Notes: generated by a model from the sequence alone, not told the origin. A DNA stretch of 64,000 bases from JADCCX01 sp051649305 (GCA_051649305.1 JBOFGV010000019.1:36140-100139); one strand, 5' to 3'; shown: positions 33,570-43,520, counted from the first letter of the stretch. A program made the numbers and translations.

Positions 33570-34019
33570 ATGAAACCCGAGACCGCAGGCATTACCAAAG
33601 CCAACACAGGCATTGATGGAATCAGCTGGAACATCATGGGCCAGACCTATGTGCCCAAGCAATTGTCAGAAAGCTCCTTCGCCTGGCACGCTACCTTGCC
33701 CGCTGGAACGTTTGTCCCTCCGCATATCCATCCCACGCAGGATGAGTTCATCTATCTGCTGGAAGGGCGGCTTGACCTGATCCTCGACGGTCGTGATTTC
33801 GTCGCCACTGCGGGTGATCTCATCCGCCTGCCCATGGGCATTGCCCACGGTATCTTCAACAAAAGCGACCAGACAGCGAAGTGCGTGTTCTGGGTCACGC
33901 CCACCCGCAAGCTCTTTGATCTGTTCTGGGGCATTCATTCGCTGAAAGAGCAGACACCTGATGCGGTTGTGGCGTTGTCAGCAAGGCACGAAGTGATGTT
34001 CCTGCCACCTCCAGTGTGA
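33570..34019 (+). CDS. Cupin-domain protein
   Basis: The 149-residue product has a single cupin barrel. Motif 1 is in GTFVPPHIHPTQDEFIYLLEG with the metal-binding His/His/Glu. Motif 2 is in LIRLPMGIAHGIFNKSD. It is a small metal-dependent protein, possibly an isomerase or dioxygenase; family membership does not reveal the substrate. AAAGG lies 8 nt upstream of the ATG. It is followed 32 nt later by the small gene at 34052. Confidence 0.85.
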   Translation: MKPETAGITKANTGIDGISWNIMGQTYVPKQLSESSFAWHATLPAGTFVPPHIHPTQDEFIYLLEGRLDLILDGRDFVATAGDLIRLPMGIAHGIFNKSDQTAKCVFWVTPTRKLFDLFWGIHSLKEQTPDAVVALSARHEVMFLPPPV

Positions 34020-34051
34020 GATAGCTTGCCTGCTTTCGCTGTGATAAAGAC

Positions 34052-34321
34052 ATGTCGAAAGTAAACGGGCATAAAATGTCAGCCAAACCACCGCCATTGA
34101 AGCTGGGCTCGGATTGCGCCTGCGAGGCTGCAATTTCAGAAGCTTTGCAACTCTATGGAGCAAGGGCGACCGAAAACATATCCCTGGACAAGCTTCCTGA
34201 TGCCAGAAGCAAGGCACGTGTGCTTGGGCGTAAACTCATGGACCATGGCGACGCACGCGCCTATGCACTGGGCCGAGACCTTGTCGCCATGGGTGAGGAC
34301 AGGCACGATGGCCCTCACTGA
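34052..34321 (+). CDS. Small protein partnered with an AbiEii-like gene
   Basis: I do not recognise the 89-residue product. It has a conserved-looking centre, AISEALQLYGARATENISLD, then KARVLGRKLMDHGDARAYALG, with mostly helical propensity and a mixed charge. ATG at 34052 or an internal ATG at 34076 could serve. Its last 14 nt overlap the nucleotidyltransferase gene downstream. The arrangement (short gene then AbiEii-family gene, overlapping) is like a toxin-antitoxin pair, so it may be a helper or antitoxin. That is inference from context only. Confidence 0.6.
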   Translation: MSKVNGHKMSAKPPPLKLGSDCACEAAISEALQLYGARATENISLDKLPDARSKARVLGRKLMDHGDARAYALGRDLVAMGEDRHDGPH

Positions 34322-35120
34322 CCTGCAGAAAGCTGTCTTGAAGGTTCTTTCTGCCAACCGGTCTGAGACAAGCTACATGGCAGGCGGCGCGGTATTGAAC
34401 CGTGACTGGCCGCGCATGTCTGATGATTTTGATATTTTCCACGATACGGATGAGGAGATTGCCGGTATTGCGGATATTGATATCGCTGCTCTCCAGAAAG
34501 CTGGTTTCAGGACCACGACGGATATCAAGATTTATGGACTGGTTGAGGCCACCATATCGGACAGGCAAGACAGCACAATCCTGCAATGGATGAGCGAGAC
34601 CAGAAGGCGTTTTCTGCCGCTTGTGCGCGATGAAGAATGGGGCGCGAGGCTGCATCAGGCTGATCTCGCGGTCAACAAGGTGCTGGCCGCTGCGTCACGG
34701 TCAAAGGCGCGGGACTTCGTCGATCTCTTGGCCATTGACTCGTTCTATTGCACACTGGCCCCTCTGGCTCTCGCCGCAGCTGGCAAACCACCACATATGT
34801 CGCCGTTAAGAATTCTCGATGAAATCGCACGTCGTCTCAATGGACTGACCACAGACGAGTTACTATCCATCCGTAATCTTCCAGATGACTGGTCTCCGGT
34901 GTTCATTCGCGAAACCTTGCTAAAGAAAATCGAGACTGCGTTGGAGGATGTGGAGCTTGCAGACCTGAAAGCTATGGGATGTCTGGCGCTCGATCCGATG
35001 GGCAGGCCAGTCTTGTTTCGCCAGAATGTAGAAAACACAGGAATTGTATTGCGTCGCGCAACAGAAGAACCGGATGCGATTCCGCAATTTAAGAATGGGC
35101 CTAGCCAGTTTCTGGGCTAG
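34308..35120 (+). CDS. AbiEii/AbiGii-like nucleotidyltransferase
   Basis: The 270-residue product has the nucleotidyltransferase signature MAGGAVLNRDWPRMSDDFDIFHD (GG and DxD residues, split here for length: GGAVLNRDW then SDDFDIFHD). It also has ADLAVNKVLAAASRSKARDFVDLLAI, whose K...R..RD..DL pattern is typical of the AbiEii toxin family. These transferases can add nucleotides to tRNA and arrest growth, or serve phage defence. GAGGA precedes the ATG at 34308, which lies inside the upstream small gene. Start sites further upstream would overlap it in another frame. Confidence 0.75.
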   Translation: MALTDLQKAVLKVLSANRSETSYMAGGAVLNRDWPRMSDDFDIFHDTDEEIAGIADIDIAALQKAGFRTTTDIKIYGLVEATISDRQDSTILQWMSETRRRFLPLVRDEEWGARLHQADLAVNKVLAAASRSKARDFVDLLAIDSFYCTLAPLALAAAGKPPHMSPLRILDEIARRLNGLTTDELLSIRNLPDDWSPVFIRETLLKKIETALEDVELADLKAMGCLALDPMGRPVLFRQNVENTGIVLRRATEEPDAIPQFKNGPSQFLG

Positions 35121-35172
35121 GGCCTATCGTAAGTTAAAGCGATATGTCGCTCAAAAAAAGCGAGGCTCACAA

Positions 35173-36258
35173 ATGGTTTCGTCATCTAACAACATCTCCC
35201 GCCGCACTCTGATCGCAGGCAGCGCCTCCCTCGCCGCCTCTGCAGCCCTTGCGCAGGGGCACAACCACATGCCCCACCAGCACAACCAGTTCGAGCGGTT
35301 GAACCAGCCGGGCCGTATGAACCCGCCTGATCTGCACTATCAGCACGCAGTCACTGAGAGCCATGCTCCCAAAGCAGCGGTTCAAGGCAAGTGGTTACCG
35401 CGCGCGCCTCTCCCTATCCCGCGCACAGAGATGGCCTGGGCGGCGGAAGACAAGGGTCGCATGCATCTGGTTGGTGGCTACGCCGAGCAGAAGGTCGACA
35501 AGCCCTACCACCATGCCTACGACCCCAAAACAGACAACTGGGAAACCCTGCCCGAGCTTCCCAAAGGAGCAAACCATGTTGGCGTCGCCACACATGGTGA
35601 CCTGCTTTATGCTATCGGTGGTTTCACAGAACAGAACCGCACACCGCATGACGGCATGTTTGTGTTTGATGGCAAAGCATGGAAATCCCTCAGGCGATTG
35701 CCCGAGGCCTGCGGCGCGATAGCCTGTGTTTCCGTTGGTGACCAGATCCACCTCATCGGCGGTGCCATCGGCTCAGATATGCGCCGCTCGATTGACTGGC
35801 ACATCACCTACGATCCCAAGACGGACAAATATGGCCGTCGCCAACCCATGCCGGTGGCGCGTGACCATACAGGCGTTATCGTGGTGAACGGCAAGATTCA
35901 CATTATCGGCGGGCGGGTGGATTCCTTCCACACCAATTCCAACCTGCATCATTCCTATGATCCAAAGACAGACCAGTGGACCTTCCTTGCGCCCATCCCG
36001 ACAGCGCGCTCCGGTCAAGGCTGTGTCTGGTTCAAGGACAGAATTTTCTGCATGGGCGGCGAAGGCACCAACCGCGTCTATGGGCAGAACGAAGCCTATG
36101 ATGTTACCAACAACCGCTGGGAAAGCTATGCACCCATGCTGACACCCCGCCACGGCATGGGTGCCGTGGTGCTGGGTGATGCCATCTATGTGGCTGGCGG
36201 TGGCCCCCAGATGGGCGGCGGCGTGAAGAGCGCGATCAACGAGATGTTCACGCTATAA
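35173..36258 (+). CDS. Tat-exported kelch-repeat protein
   Basis: The 361-residue product begins with a Tat signal (NISRRTLIAGSASLAASAAL, cleavage near LAQG). The next 40 residues are His/Met-rich (GHNHMPHQHNQF), a possible metal-binding stretch. The rest is a kelch beta-propeller with about six repeats; examples are HLVGGYAEQK, LYAIGGFTEQ, IHLIGGAIG, IHIIGGRVDS, IFCMGGEG and IYVAGGGP. It is a periplasmic or surface protein of unknown role. GAGG lies 8 nt before the ATG at 35173. It is convergent with the chemoreceptor gene, one base apart. Confidence 0.85.
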   Translation: MVSSSNNISRRTLIAGSASLAASAALAQGHNHMPHQHNQFERLNQPGRMNPPDLHYQHAVTESHAPKAAVQGKWLPRAPLPIPRTEMAWAAEDKGRMHLVGGYAEQKVDKPYHHAYDPKTDNWETLPELPKGANHVGVATHGDLLYAIGGFTEQNRTPHDGMFVFDGKAWKSLRRLPEACGAIACVSVGDQIHLIGGAIGSDMRRSIDWHITYDPKTDKYGRRQPMPVARDHTGVIVVNGKIHIIGGRVDSFHTNSNLHHSYDPKTDQWTFLAPIPTARSGQGCVWFKDRIFCMGGEGTNRVYGQNEAYDVTNNRWESYAPMLTPRHGMGAVVLGDAIYVAGGGPQMGGGVKSAINEMFTL

Positions 36259-36259
36259 C

Positions 36260-38269
36260 CTACACCGCATTGACCGTCTTCAGGAATGCCCCAGCATGAC
36301 TGCTGAAGCGTGACGACACATCATTCACAGACAGAGCCAGCCGCTGCAGTTCGCGAGCCATCTGATTGGCACTTTCTGTTTCTGCAAATGTCCGGGAAGA
36401 CGCTTCCTGCGCTTTGCCCGCATTGATGCTGAGATTGGCAATGATCCGCGCAATTTCAGAAACGGAATGTTCCTGCTCCTGTACAGCAGCAGCAACGGCA
36501 ACCGACGCCTCCTCGACATGGGCCAGAGTTTGCGTCAAGGCACCAACAGATGTCGCTCCCTCGGCTGTCGCGTTCTGGATGGATTCGATTTGCTTGATGA
36601 TGCCCGCAGTTGCCTGCCCTGTCTGGCTGGCAAGCGCCTTGATTTCCTGAGCGACCACTGCAAAGCCTTTTCCGGCCTCGCCTGCACGGGCTGCCTCAAT
36701 TGTCGCGTTGAGGGCCAGCAGGTTGGTCTGTGCCGCAATTGTGTTGATAATCTCGACAATCGAGGTGATTTCGCTGGCTCGGGTGTTCAGGGACAGCATC
36801 TGGCTTTGCGTGCGTTTGCTGTCGTTCACAGCCTCGCGCACCGAGCCATTGGCTTTTTCGGTCTGCGCGCTGATTTCAGCAATGGAGCTGGCGAGTTGAT
36901 TGGCTGCAGCTGCGACACCTGTGCTTTCAGCGGCTGTTTCACTCGCCGAGTCGAGCGTCGTTCTCGCATTGATGTCCATATTGTTCGACATCGCCATCAG
37001 ATTTCTAGAGAATGTGGTGAGATCAGCTGATGAACGTGAAAGATTGTCCTGCGCTTCCAGCAACGCTGTGTCGAAACTGCGAACGGCCTCGGTCATGGTT
37101 TCATTGCGGCTTGCCTGCTGGTTTGCTGATTGCAACTGCTCAGTTGTTAATCTCTGGCGCTCCTGCATGGCCTGCTGAAACACCTGAACAGAACGCGCCA
37201 TGGAACCAATTTCATTTTTATCCGCTGTATAGGGAATTGTTTTCCGGTCCTGCCCTTCAGCCAGTTGCTGCATCGCCTCGCGAATGGCCAGCAGTGGTTT
37301 CGTAATGCTGCGTCCTGCAACAAAAGCAACAATTGAGGCAATGAGAAAAGCAAGCGCCAGTGCAAACCAGGCCCTTTGCCGGGTCTGTGCAGCGATCATC
37401 ACGCCGTCATCCCGCGCTTTCATTTCAACCTTGCGGTTTTCTTCACTGAACAGCGCAACAGCAGGTTTGATGATATCGAAAATCCCTGAAGCAATGTCTG
37501 TGTCGTTGCGCACGGAAGAGGCAGCGTTCAACCATTTTTCAAAGGCTTGCTCATAGCTATCCAGTTGCTTTTCCAACGCCTGCTTTTCAGTCTGTTTCAG
37601 TTCAATCTTGGCCAGAACGGACTGCGCCTCAGCGATTTCGCCTCCCATGTTGATCATCAGGATACGATCCGGTTTACGCACGGCCTCAGCCTGAATATTG
37701 CGGATCTCGCCAAGCCGCGCAGCAAGCGCAAAGCCAGCCCCATTGCTCAAATCGCCCGGATCTTTCAACGTCAGTGTGCGGGCAGCATTGGCAAGGTGCG
37801 TGCCTTGCTCAACAAAGGCAGCCTGCACTGCCGAAAGGGAGCCCGCTCCATTGCGCAACTCCGCTGGCATGATTGCCGCGATCGACCGCTCAACAGTTTC
37901 CATCAGGCTGACAAGCTTGGGGATATGCTGTGCCACGGCGGAGGATGCGGTTTGTGCTTCCAACTCGGCGAGTTTGAGTCTCGCTTCCTTTGTGAAGGTT
38001 TCTGTGCGGTGAAGCGTCAAAACGTCCGGCGCAGACTTGAACACTTCAAACCGGACGCGAGCTTCACTGATGCTCTGCTCGAAACTGGCAAGGCGATCAG
38101 TGATGAGATGTGTTTCCACAACGCGTTCATTGGACTCTTCAAGCGAGGAAATGGCAAAGCTCAGCAACACAGCAATCACAGCCATGCCGACAATGCCGAG
38201 TGCGGCGACCAGCATGACCTTGCTGCCAATGCCAAATGAAATGTGAGGCACTATTTTTTTGATTTTCAT
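36260..38269 (-). CDS. Methyl-accepting chemotaxis protein with large helical sensor
   Basis: The 669-residue product has a first membrane helix (residues 20-45), a long all-helical periplasmic region to about residue 310 and a second helix (ALALAFLIASIVAFVAG). A HAMP segment with RSITKPLLAIREAM follows, then the signalling domain with AQTNLLALNATIEAARAGE. The 260-residue helical sensor is of the HBM (helical bimodular) type by length and style. The ATG at 38269 is preferred over an upstream open frame to 38416. The ligand is unknown. Confidence 0.88.
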   Translation of the reverse strand: MKIKKIVPHISFGIGSKVMLVAALGIVGMAVIAVLLSFAISSLEESNERVVETHLITDRLASFEQSISEARVRFEVFKSAPDVLTLHRTETFTKEARLKLAELEAQTASSAVAQHIPKLVSLMETVERSIAAIMPAELRNGAGSLSAVQAAFVEQGTHLANAARTLTLKDPGDLSNGAGFALAARLGEIRNIQAEAVRKPDRILMINMGGEIAEAQSVLAKIELKQTEKQALEKQLDSYEQAFEKWLNAASSVRNDTDIASGIFDIIKPAVALFSEENRKVEMKARDDGVMIAAQTRQRAWFALALAFLIASIVAFVAGRSITKPLLAIREAMQQLAEGQDRKTIPYTADKNEIGSMARSVQVFQQAMQERQRLTTEQLQSANQQASRNETMTEAVRSFDTALLEAQDNLSRSSADLTTFSRNLMAMSNNMDINARTTLDSASETAAESTGVAAAANQLASSIAEISAQTEKANGSVREAVNDSKRTQSQMLSLNTRASEITSIVEIINTIAAQTNLLALNATIEAARAGEAGKGFAVVAQEIKALASQTGQATAGIIKQIESIQNATAEGATSVGALTQTLAHVEEASVAVAAAVQEQEHSVSEIARIIANLSINAGKAQEASSRTFAETESANQMARELQRLALSVNDVSSRFSSHAGAFLKTVNAV

Positions 38270-38440
38270 TGGATTGCCCGGTTTTGTAGTTTTGCCGGAT
38301 GATGATTCCCCATAGTTAATTTTTTCGAAATCTGGGGATGAATCCGTCACTTTTTGACGAAAACTGGATGCAGAAAGGACATAGTTGTAGTCAGCATTGT
38401 TTGTGCAAATACACAATCAACCCAGAGTGGCAGATATAAA

Positions 38441-39691
38441 TCAGGCAACCTTTGCGGAGTTCACCTTCTCCTGCGTAAAGCCCGCAGTGCTTGCATAGCC
38501 ACGCACGATGGCCTTGCGTTGCTCGAAGCCGAGAACGTGATCAATACTGGAAAAGCCTTGCGGAGCGAGCGCATCCACTGCGTCAATCACGCCTTCCGGC
38601 CCGCCTTTGCGGTTCATACGGACGATCTGTGCAGTGGCGGGAAGACGTGTTTGTTCATAGGCCTGCAAAGCCTGCTGCGGGCTATCAGCCGACACCAGCA
38701 AATCTGCCAGACAGCGCGCATCAAGGATCGCTTGCGATGCGCCGTTTGAGCCGACGGGATACATCGGGTGCGCAGCATCCCCCATCAGTGTTACGCGGCC
38801 ATGGGTCCAGCGCGGCAGGGGATCGCGGTCACACATCGGGTATTCCCAGAACTCTGGCGTCGCCATGATCAGGGCTTTGACATCAAGCTGTGGAATGCTG
38901 AAGCGCTGCACATGGGGCATCAGTTCTTCCAGAAGCCCGCGCCGGGACCAGTCCTCGCGCCGGGGCGGAGATTGCTTGCCATCGCCCAGCTTCACGGCAA
39001 TCGCCCAGTTGGTAAGGCGTGTGTCAGGTCTGTTGCCTTCGGCGATAGGATAGAGCACCGCTTTTGCATCCATGCCGCCCGCGATAATCATCGACCGTCC
39101 ATCCATGAACTGCGGCCAGTCTGTTGCCCCACGCCAGAGCATGATGCCGTTCCACGAAGGCGCACCTTCATCAGGATATAGTTTCGCGCGGATGGTGCTG
39201 TGAATGCCATCGCCCCCCACCAGCACATCACCCCTGGCAGAACGCACATAGCGCCCTTCCCGATCAAAGAACCGGGCCGTAACGCCAGCTTCATCTTGTT
39301 CATAAGCGCCAAGGCGGCAACCTGTGTGGATGTGACTTTCACCCAGTTCAGCGGCAACAGCTTGATGAATCACCTTCTGCAGGCGTCCACGATGGATGGA
39401 AAACTGCGGCACATCAAAGCCCGCATCAACGCCGCGTGGCTCACGCCAGATGTCCTGCCCAAAGCGGTTCATGTAAACAAGTTCACGCGTACGGATAGCA
39501 ATGCGGTCGAGCGCTGGCAAAAGCCCAAGCTCGGCCAATTCCTTGATGGCATGCGGCAGCGTATTGATGCCAACGCCAAGCTCGCGGATTTCTGAGGACT
39601 GCTCGAAAACATCAACCTCAAGGCCACGCTGCTTCAGCATCAACGCGAGCGTCAATCCGCCAATACCTCCTCCTGCGATGATTACCTTCAT
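38441..39691 (-). CDS. FAD-dependent monooxygenase (flavin-dependent oxidoreductase)
   Basis: The 416-residue product opens with the FAD motif MKVIIAGGGIGGLTLAL, then has RGDVLVGGDGIHSTIRAKLY and VTLMGDAAHPMYPVGSNGAS. It is a class A aromatic hydroxylase-like enzyme, different from the one at 29141. AGGAAGAA lies upstream of the ATG at 39691; an in-frame extension to 39763 is not needed. It is monocistronic. The substrate cannot be predicted; salicylate- or hydroxybenzoate-like aromatics are typical for the family. Confidence 0.86.
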   Translation of the reverse strand: MKVIIAGGGIGGLTLALMLKQRGLEVDVFEQSSEIRELGVGINTLPHAIKELAELGLLPALDRIAIRTRELVYMNRFGQDIWREPRGVDAGFDVPQFSIHRGRLQKVIHQAVAAELGESHIHTGCRLGAYEQDEAGVTARFFDREGRYVRSARGDVLVGGDGIHSTIRAKLYPDEGAPSWNGIMLWRGATDWPQFMDGRSMIIAGGMDAKAVLYPIAEGNRPDTRLTNWAIAVKLGDGKQSPPRREDWSRRGLLEELMPHVQRFSIPQLDVKALIMATPEFWEYPMCDRDPLPRWTHGRVTLMGDAAHPMYPVGSNGASQAILDARCLADLLVSADSPQQALQAYEQTRLPATAQIVRMNRKGGPEGVIDAVDALAPQGFSSIDHVLGFEQRKAIVRGYASTAGFTQEKVNSAKVA

Positions 39692-39885
39692 GATGAATTC
39701 TTCCTGCGTAGAATACTTCAAATGACAATGACGGCAACTGTCAGGTGAGGCAAGCCGAACCATGAAATACAGCTAACACGACAGTTAACGAATACGGGCT
39801 GCTGATATGCGCATCTTCGATGGCACAAACCTGAGAACTGGTTTAAGAGGCCTTTTACGCCGCCAACATCGAAGCGAGCCACCCC

Positions 39886-42162
39886 GTGACATCTCTCCCC
39901 ATTACTGCCCCGCTGGCGAAAGCGCTGGCGGAACGCAACTACACCGAACTGACCACTGTGCAGACAGCGGTTCTGGCCCCTGAAGCTGCCGGACGCGACC
40001 TGCTGGTCTCTGCCCAGACAGGTTCCGGCAAAACCGTCGCTTTCGGCATCAGCATTGGCCCGGACATGCTGGGCGACGAGTTCCGCATGGAGCCGGCGGC
40101 TGATCCGCTGGCGCTGGTGGTGGCACCCACGCGCGAACTTGCCCTGCAGGTACAGCGCGAGCTTGAATGGCTCTATGCCCCGTCAGGTGCCCGCGTTGTG
40201 GCCTGCGTCGGCGGCATGGACCCGCGCCGCGAGCGCCGTTTGCTGGAAGGTGGCGCGCATATCGTCGTGGGCACGCCCGGTCGTCTGCGCGATCATATCG
40301 AGCGCAAGGCACTGATTCTGGGTGATATCCGCGCTGTTGTGCTGGATGAAGCCGATGAAATGCTGGATCTCGGCTTTCGCGATGACATCGAGTTCATTCT
40401 GGAAACCACGCCGGAAACCCGCCGCACGCTGCTTTTCTCGGCCACACTGCCCCGCGGCATTGTAGCACTTGCTGGCAAGTATCAGCGCGATGCTTTCCGC
40501 ATCGCCGCAGCTGCCGGTGATCGCGGCCATGCAGACATCGAATACCGAGCCCTCAGGGTTGCGCCCAAGGAAGTGGAATACGCCATCGTCAACGTGCTGC
40601 GACAGGTGGATTCGCCAGCCAGCATCGTGTTTTGCAACACGCGTGATTCCGTGCGCCATCTTCAGGCCATGCTGGTGGAGCGGGGCTTCTCCGCTGTCTA
40701 CCTTTCCGGTGAACTCAGCCAGAGCGAGCGCAACCAGTCCCTGCAGGCCCTGCGTGATGGCCGTGCCCGCGTTTGCGTGGCAACCGACGTCGCTGCGCGT
40801 GGCATTGATCTGCCAAACCTCAATCTCGTCATCCATGCCGACCTGCCGCTGAATGCAGAAATCCTGCAGCACCGCAGCGGCCGCACAGGCCGCGCTGGCC
40901 GCAAGGGCATCAGCGCACTGGTTGTGCCACAGGCCCGTTATCGGAAAGCCGAGCGCCTGATTGCGGAAGCCAAGCTGAAGCCACAATGGATGGACCCGCC
41001 ATCCGCTGATGATATCCGCGCGCTCGACCGCGAGCGTTTTCTGGTGGACCCGTTGCTGACAGAAGAGGTGACAGACGAGGACCGCGCCATGGCGCAGCTC
41101 CTGATCGATACCCGCCCTGTCAATGACATCGCTGCCATTCTCGCAAAGATGTATCGCTCTCGCCTGCCTGAGCCGGAAGAATTGTCTCCTCCCATGGCGC
41201 AGCACCAGCCAAGAGGCGACAGAAACTACGAGAAGAATCGCGATTTCGACCGTGATCGCTCGCCAAGCCGTGGACCACGCGAACGCGATGAACGCGGGCG
41301 TGAGCCAAGAGGACGCGAGGAACGTGGTCGCGAGTCTTTTGCACGCGATCAAGGCAACAACTTCGAACGGGATTCAGGGCCGCTGGAAGCGCGCGGTGAC
41401 AGCGTCATCTTCCGCATGAACATTGGCCGCCACCAGAAGGCAGATCCCAAGTGGTTGCTGCCAATGATCTGCCGCCGTGGCAACATCACACGTCAGGAAA
41501 TCGGCACGATCCGCATTCTGGACGAAACCACCGAATTCGAGATTACCAAGGAAGCCTCGGAGCATTTTGCCCTGCATGCCAGCCGCAAGGATGGTGAGGA
41601 CATCACCATCACCTCCGGCACAATTGCACCAAAGAAACCACGCCCGCCAAGGGCAGAGGGCGGTGACAGGAAAGACTTTGGTGCCAAACGCGACTTTGGC
41701 GAAAAGAAGCCGTACGGCGATAAGAAGCCCTATGGCGAGAAAAAGAGCTTTGGCGACAAGCCCCGCCGTGAAGAGCGCATGGCTTATGAGGACAGGCCAC
41801 CGCATGGCTCGACACAGAGCACAGAGCGGCCCTCTTATGGTGCAAAACCCGCTTATTCTGACAAGCCCAGCTATTCCAAAAAGCCAGCCTACGCCAAGGA
41901 AGGTCGCGACGACCGCACGTCTGATAGGCCTGCACGCGCGTTCAAGGCAGATGATTTTGCACCGCGTGCTTTTGAGTCACGGGGTGATGGCCCACGCAGC
42001 GACAAGCCAAGGTTTGACAAAAAGCCCGGCGGTGGAGGTAAGGACTTTGGCAAAAAGGACTTCGGAAAAAAGGACTTCGGAAAATCATCCGGCAAGCCTT
42101 TTGGCAAAGGCCCGAAGAGCAATGCTCGCAGTGGTTTTGCCCACCGCAAAAAAGATGGCTGA
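39886..42162 (+). CDS. DEAD-box RNA helicase with DbpA-type RNA-binding domain
   Basis: The 758-residue product has helicase motifs SAQTGSGKT, PTRELALQV, GTPGRL, VLDEADEML, LFSATLP and HRSGRTGRAGR. A charged RDRSPSRGPRERDERG linker is followed by a DbpA-like RNA-binding domain at about residues 500-580 (VIFRMNIGRHQKADPKWLL). A 170-residue tail repeats K/G/Y-rich units such as GEKKPYGDKKPYG and GKKDFGKKDFGK. It probably remodels RNA or ribosome precursors. It starts with GTG at 39886. The tail is expected to be disordered. Confidence 0.93.
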   Translation: MTSLPITAPLAKALAERNYTELTTVQTAVLAPEAAGRDLLVSAQTGSGKTVAFGISIGPDMLGDEFRMEPAADPLALVVAPTRELALQVQRELEWLYAPSGARVVACVGGMDPRRERRLLEGGAHIVVGTPGRLRDHIERKALILGDIRAVVLDEADEMLDLGFRDDIEFILETTPETRRTLLFSATLPRGIVALAGKYQRDAFRIAAAAGDRGHADIEYRALRVAPKEVEYAIVNVLRQVDSPASIVFCNTRDSVRHLQAMLVERGFSAVYLSGELSQSERNQSLQALRDGRARVCVATDVAARGIDLPNLNLVIHADLPLNAEILQHRSGRTGRAGRKGISALVVPQARYRKAERLIAEAKLKPQWMDPPSADDIRALDRERFLVDPLLTEEVTDEDRAMAQLLIDTRPVNDIAAILAKMYRSRLPEPEELSPPMAQHQPRGDRNYEKNRDFDRDRSPSRGPRERDERGREPRGREERGRESFARDQGNNFERDSGPLEARGDSVIFRMNIGRHQKADPKWLLPMICRRGNITRQEIGTIRILDETTEFEITKEASEHFALHASRKDGEDITITSGTIAPKKPRPPRAEGGDRKDFGAKRDFGEKKPYGDKKPYGEKKSFGDKPRREERMAYEDRPPHGSTQSTERPSYGAKPAYSDKPSYSKKPAYAKEGRDDRTSDRPARAFKADDFAPRAFESRGDGPRSDKPRFDKKPGGGGKDFGKKDFGKKDFGKSSGKPFGKGPKSNARSGFAHRKKDG

Positions 42163-42250
42163 AAAGTTCCGAAGCAAAAGCAGCGATTTCAGCTTGTGCA
42201 CCGTCATAAAGTATGGCGGTTTAGCACCCTGATTTTGCGGGAACAATTCC

Positions 42251-43507
42251 ATGCTTCTGGGCTGTATTGCTGACGATTTTACCGGCGCAAGCGACATTGC
42301 CAACACGCTTGCAAAAGCGGGCATGCACACGGTGCAGACAGTTGGTATCCCGGCAAAGGGTTTCAGCGTCACTGCAGATGCCTGCGTCATCTCATTGAAA
42401 TCACGCTCTATTTCCGTTGCTGATTCAGTGCATCAATCACTTGAATCACTGCATTGGCTTCTGGCGCAGGGATGCCAGCAGATCATCTTCAAATATTGTT
42501 CCACCTTCGATTCCACACGTGAGGGCAATATTGGACCGGTTGCGGAAGCGCTGGCAAAGACCATGGGTGTGAAAGGCGTTGTGGTCTGCCCGGCTTTTCC
42601 CGGTGCGGGTCGCCGCATTTATCAGGGCCATCTCTTCGTCAATGATCGGCTGCTGAATGAGTCAGGCATGGAAAAGCATCCGCTCAACCCCATGACCGAT
42701 GCAGACATTCGCCGATGGTTACAGCATCAGGCGAAAGACCCGGTAGGGTTGGTCCGGCACGATGTCGTGAGCGAAGGAGCCGGTGCCATTCGTGCCGCTC
42801 TGGAAGCAGAGGCACAGGCCGGGCATACACTGGTGGTGGTTGACGCTGGTGCAGACAAGGACCTCTTTGCCATTGGCGCGGCGCTTGCTGATGCAAGGCT
42901 GGTGACAGGCGGATCTGGCATTGCCATGGGCCTGCCAAAGAACTTCGAGAACAAGGGCCTGATCCGCTTCCAGACACCTGAGCCAGTGTCTATGCGTGGC
43001 CCTGCCGCGATCCTTTCCGGCAGCTGCTCACGGGCGACACTTGGTCAGATCGAGCATCATAAAACGGCAGGACACCCTGTGATGGCGATCAGCATCGAGG
43101 CTCTCCTGCAGGGCAAGGTCACCCCGGCAGATGCCGTTGCCTTCTGCAAGACACATAGCACAGGGCTGCCACTCGTCTGCTCATCGGAAGCTCCCGATGA
43201 AGTAGCGCGCCATCAGAAGACGCACGGCACGGCGCGCGTGGCAGGAGCCATCGAGCATTTCTTTGCTGAAACTGCAGCCTTGCTCGTTCAAAGCGGCGTG
43301 AAGCGTTTGGTGGTGGCTGGCGGGGAAACATCCGGCGCAGTTGTCGGCGGATTATCCCCCAAGGCCTTCCGCATCGGGCCAGAGATTGCAGCCGGGGTTC
43401 CGGCCCTCGCCTGCATTGGGGAGCCTGATATCGGACTGGCGCTGAAATCCGGAAACTTCGGCCAGCCTGATTTCTTCGTACGCGCAGCACAGGCTTTGGG
43501 ATCGTAA
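42251..43507 (+). CDS. otnK: Four-carbon acid sugar kinase (OtnK family)
   Basis: The 418-residue product belongs to the DUF1537/OtnK family: LLGCIADDFTGASDIANTLA at the N-terminus, IIFKYCSTFDSTREGNIGP, and the C-terminal LVVAGGETSGAVVGGL with the nucleotide-binding glycines. The family phosphorylates 3-oxo-tetronates and related acid sugars. GGGAAC precedes the ATG. The usual partners otnC and otnI are not in this window. It is convergent with the membrane protein gene at 43521. Confidence 0.85.
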   Translation: MLLGCIADDFTGASDIANTLAKAGMHTVQTVGIPAKGFSVTADACVISLKSRSISVADSVHQSLESLHWLLAQGCQQIIFKYCSTFDSTREGNIGPVAEALAKTMGVKGVVVCPAFPGAGRRIYQGHLFVNDRLLNESGMEKHPLNPMTDADIRRWLQHQAKDPVGLVRHDVVSEGAGAIRAALEAEAQAGHTLVVVDAGADKDLFAIGAALADARLVTGGSGIAMGLPKNFENKGLIRFQTPEPVSMRGPAAILSGSCSRATLGQIEHHKTAGHPVMAISIEALLQGKVTPADAVAFCKTHSTGLPLVCSSEAPDEVARHQKTHGTARVAGAIEHFFAETAALLVQSGVKRLVVAGGETSGAVVGGLSPKAFRIGPEIAAGVPALACIGEPDIGLALKSGNFGQPDFFVRAAQALGS

Positions 43508-43520
43508 AACGGGCCTGTCC

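Noticed and set aside
38270..38416. N-terminal extension of the second chemoreceptor
   Set aside because: It would place a polar 49-residue stretch before the first membrane helix; the MKIKK start fits chemoreceptors better.
41660..42150. Short repeats at the end of the helicase gene as a CRISPR-like or transposon repeat
   Set aside because: They are in-frame K/G/Y-rich codon repeats of a disordered protein tail, not spaced identical repeats.
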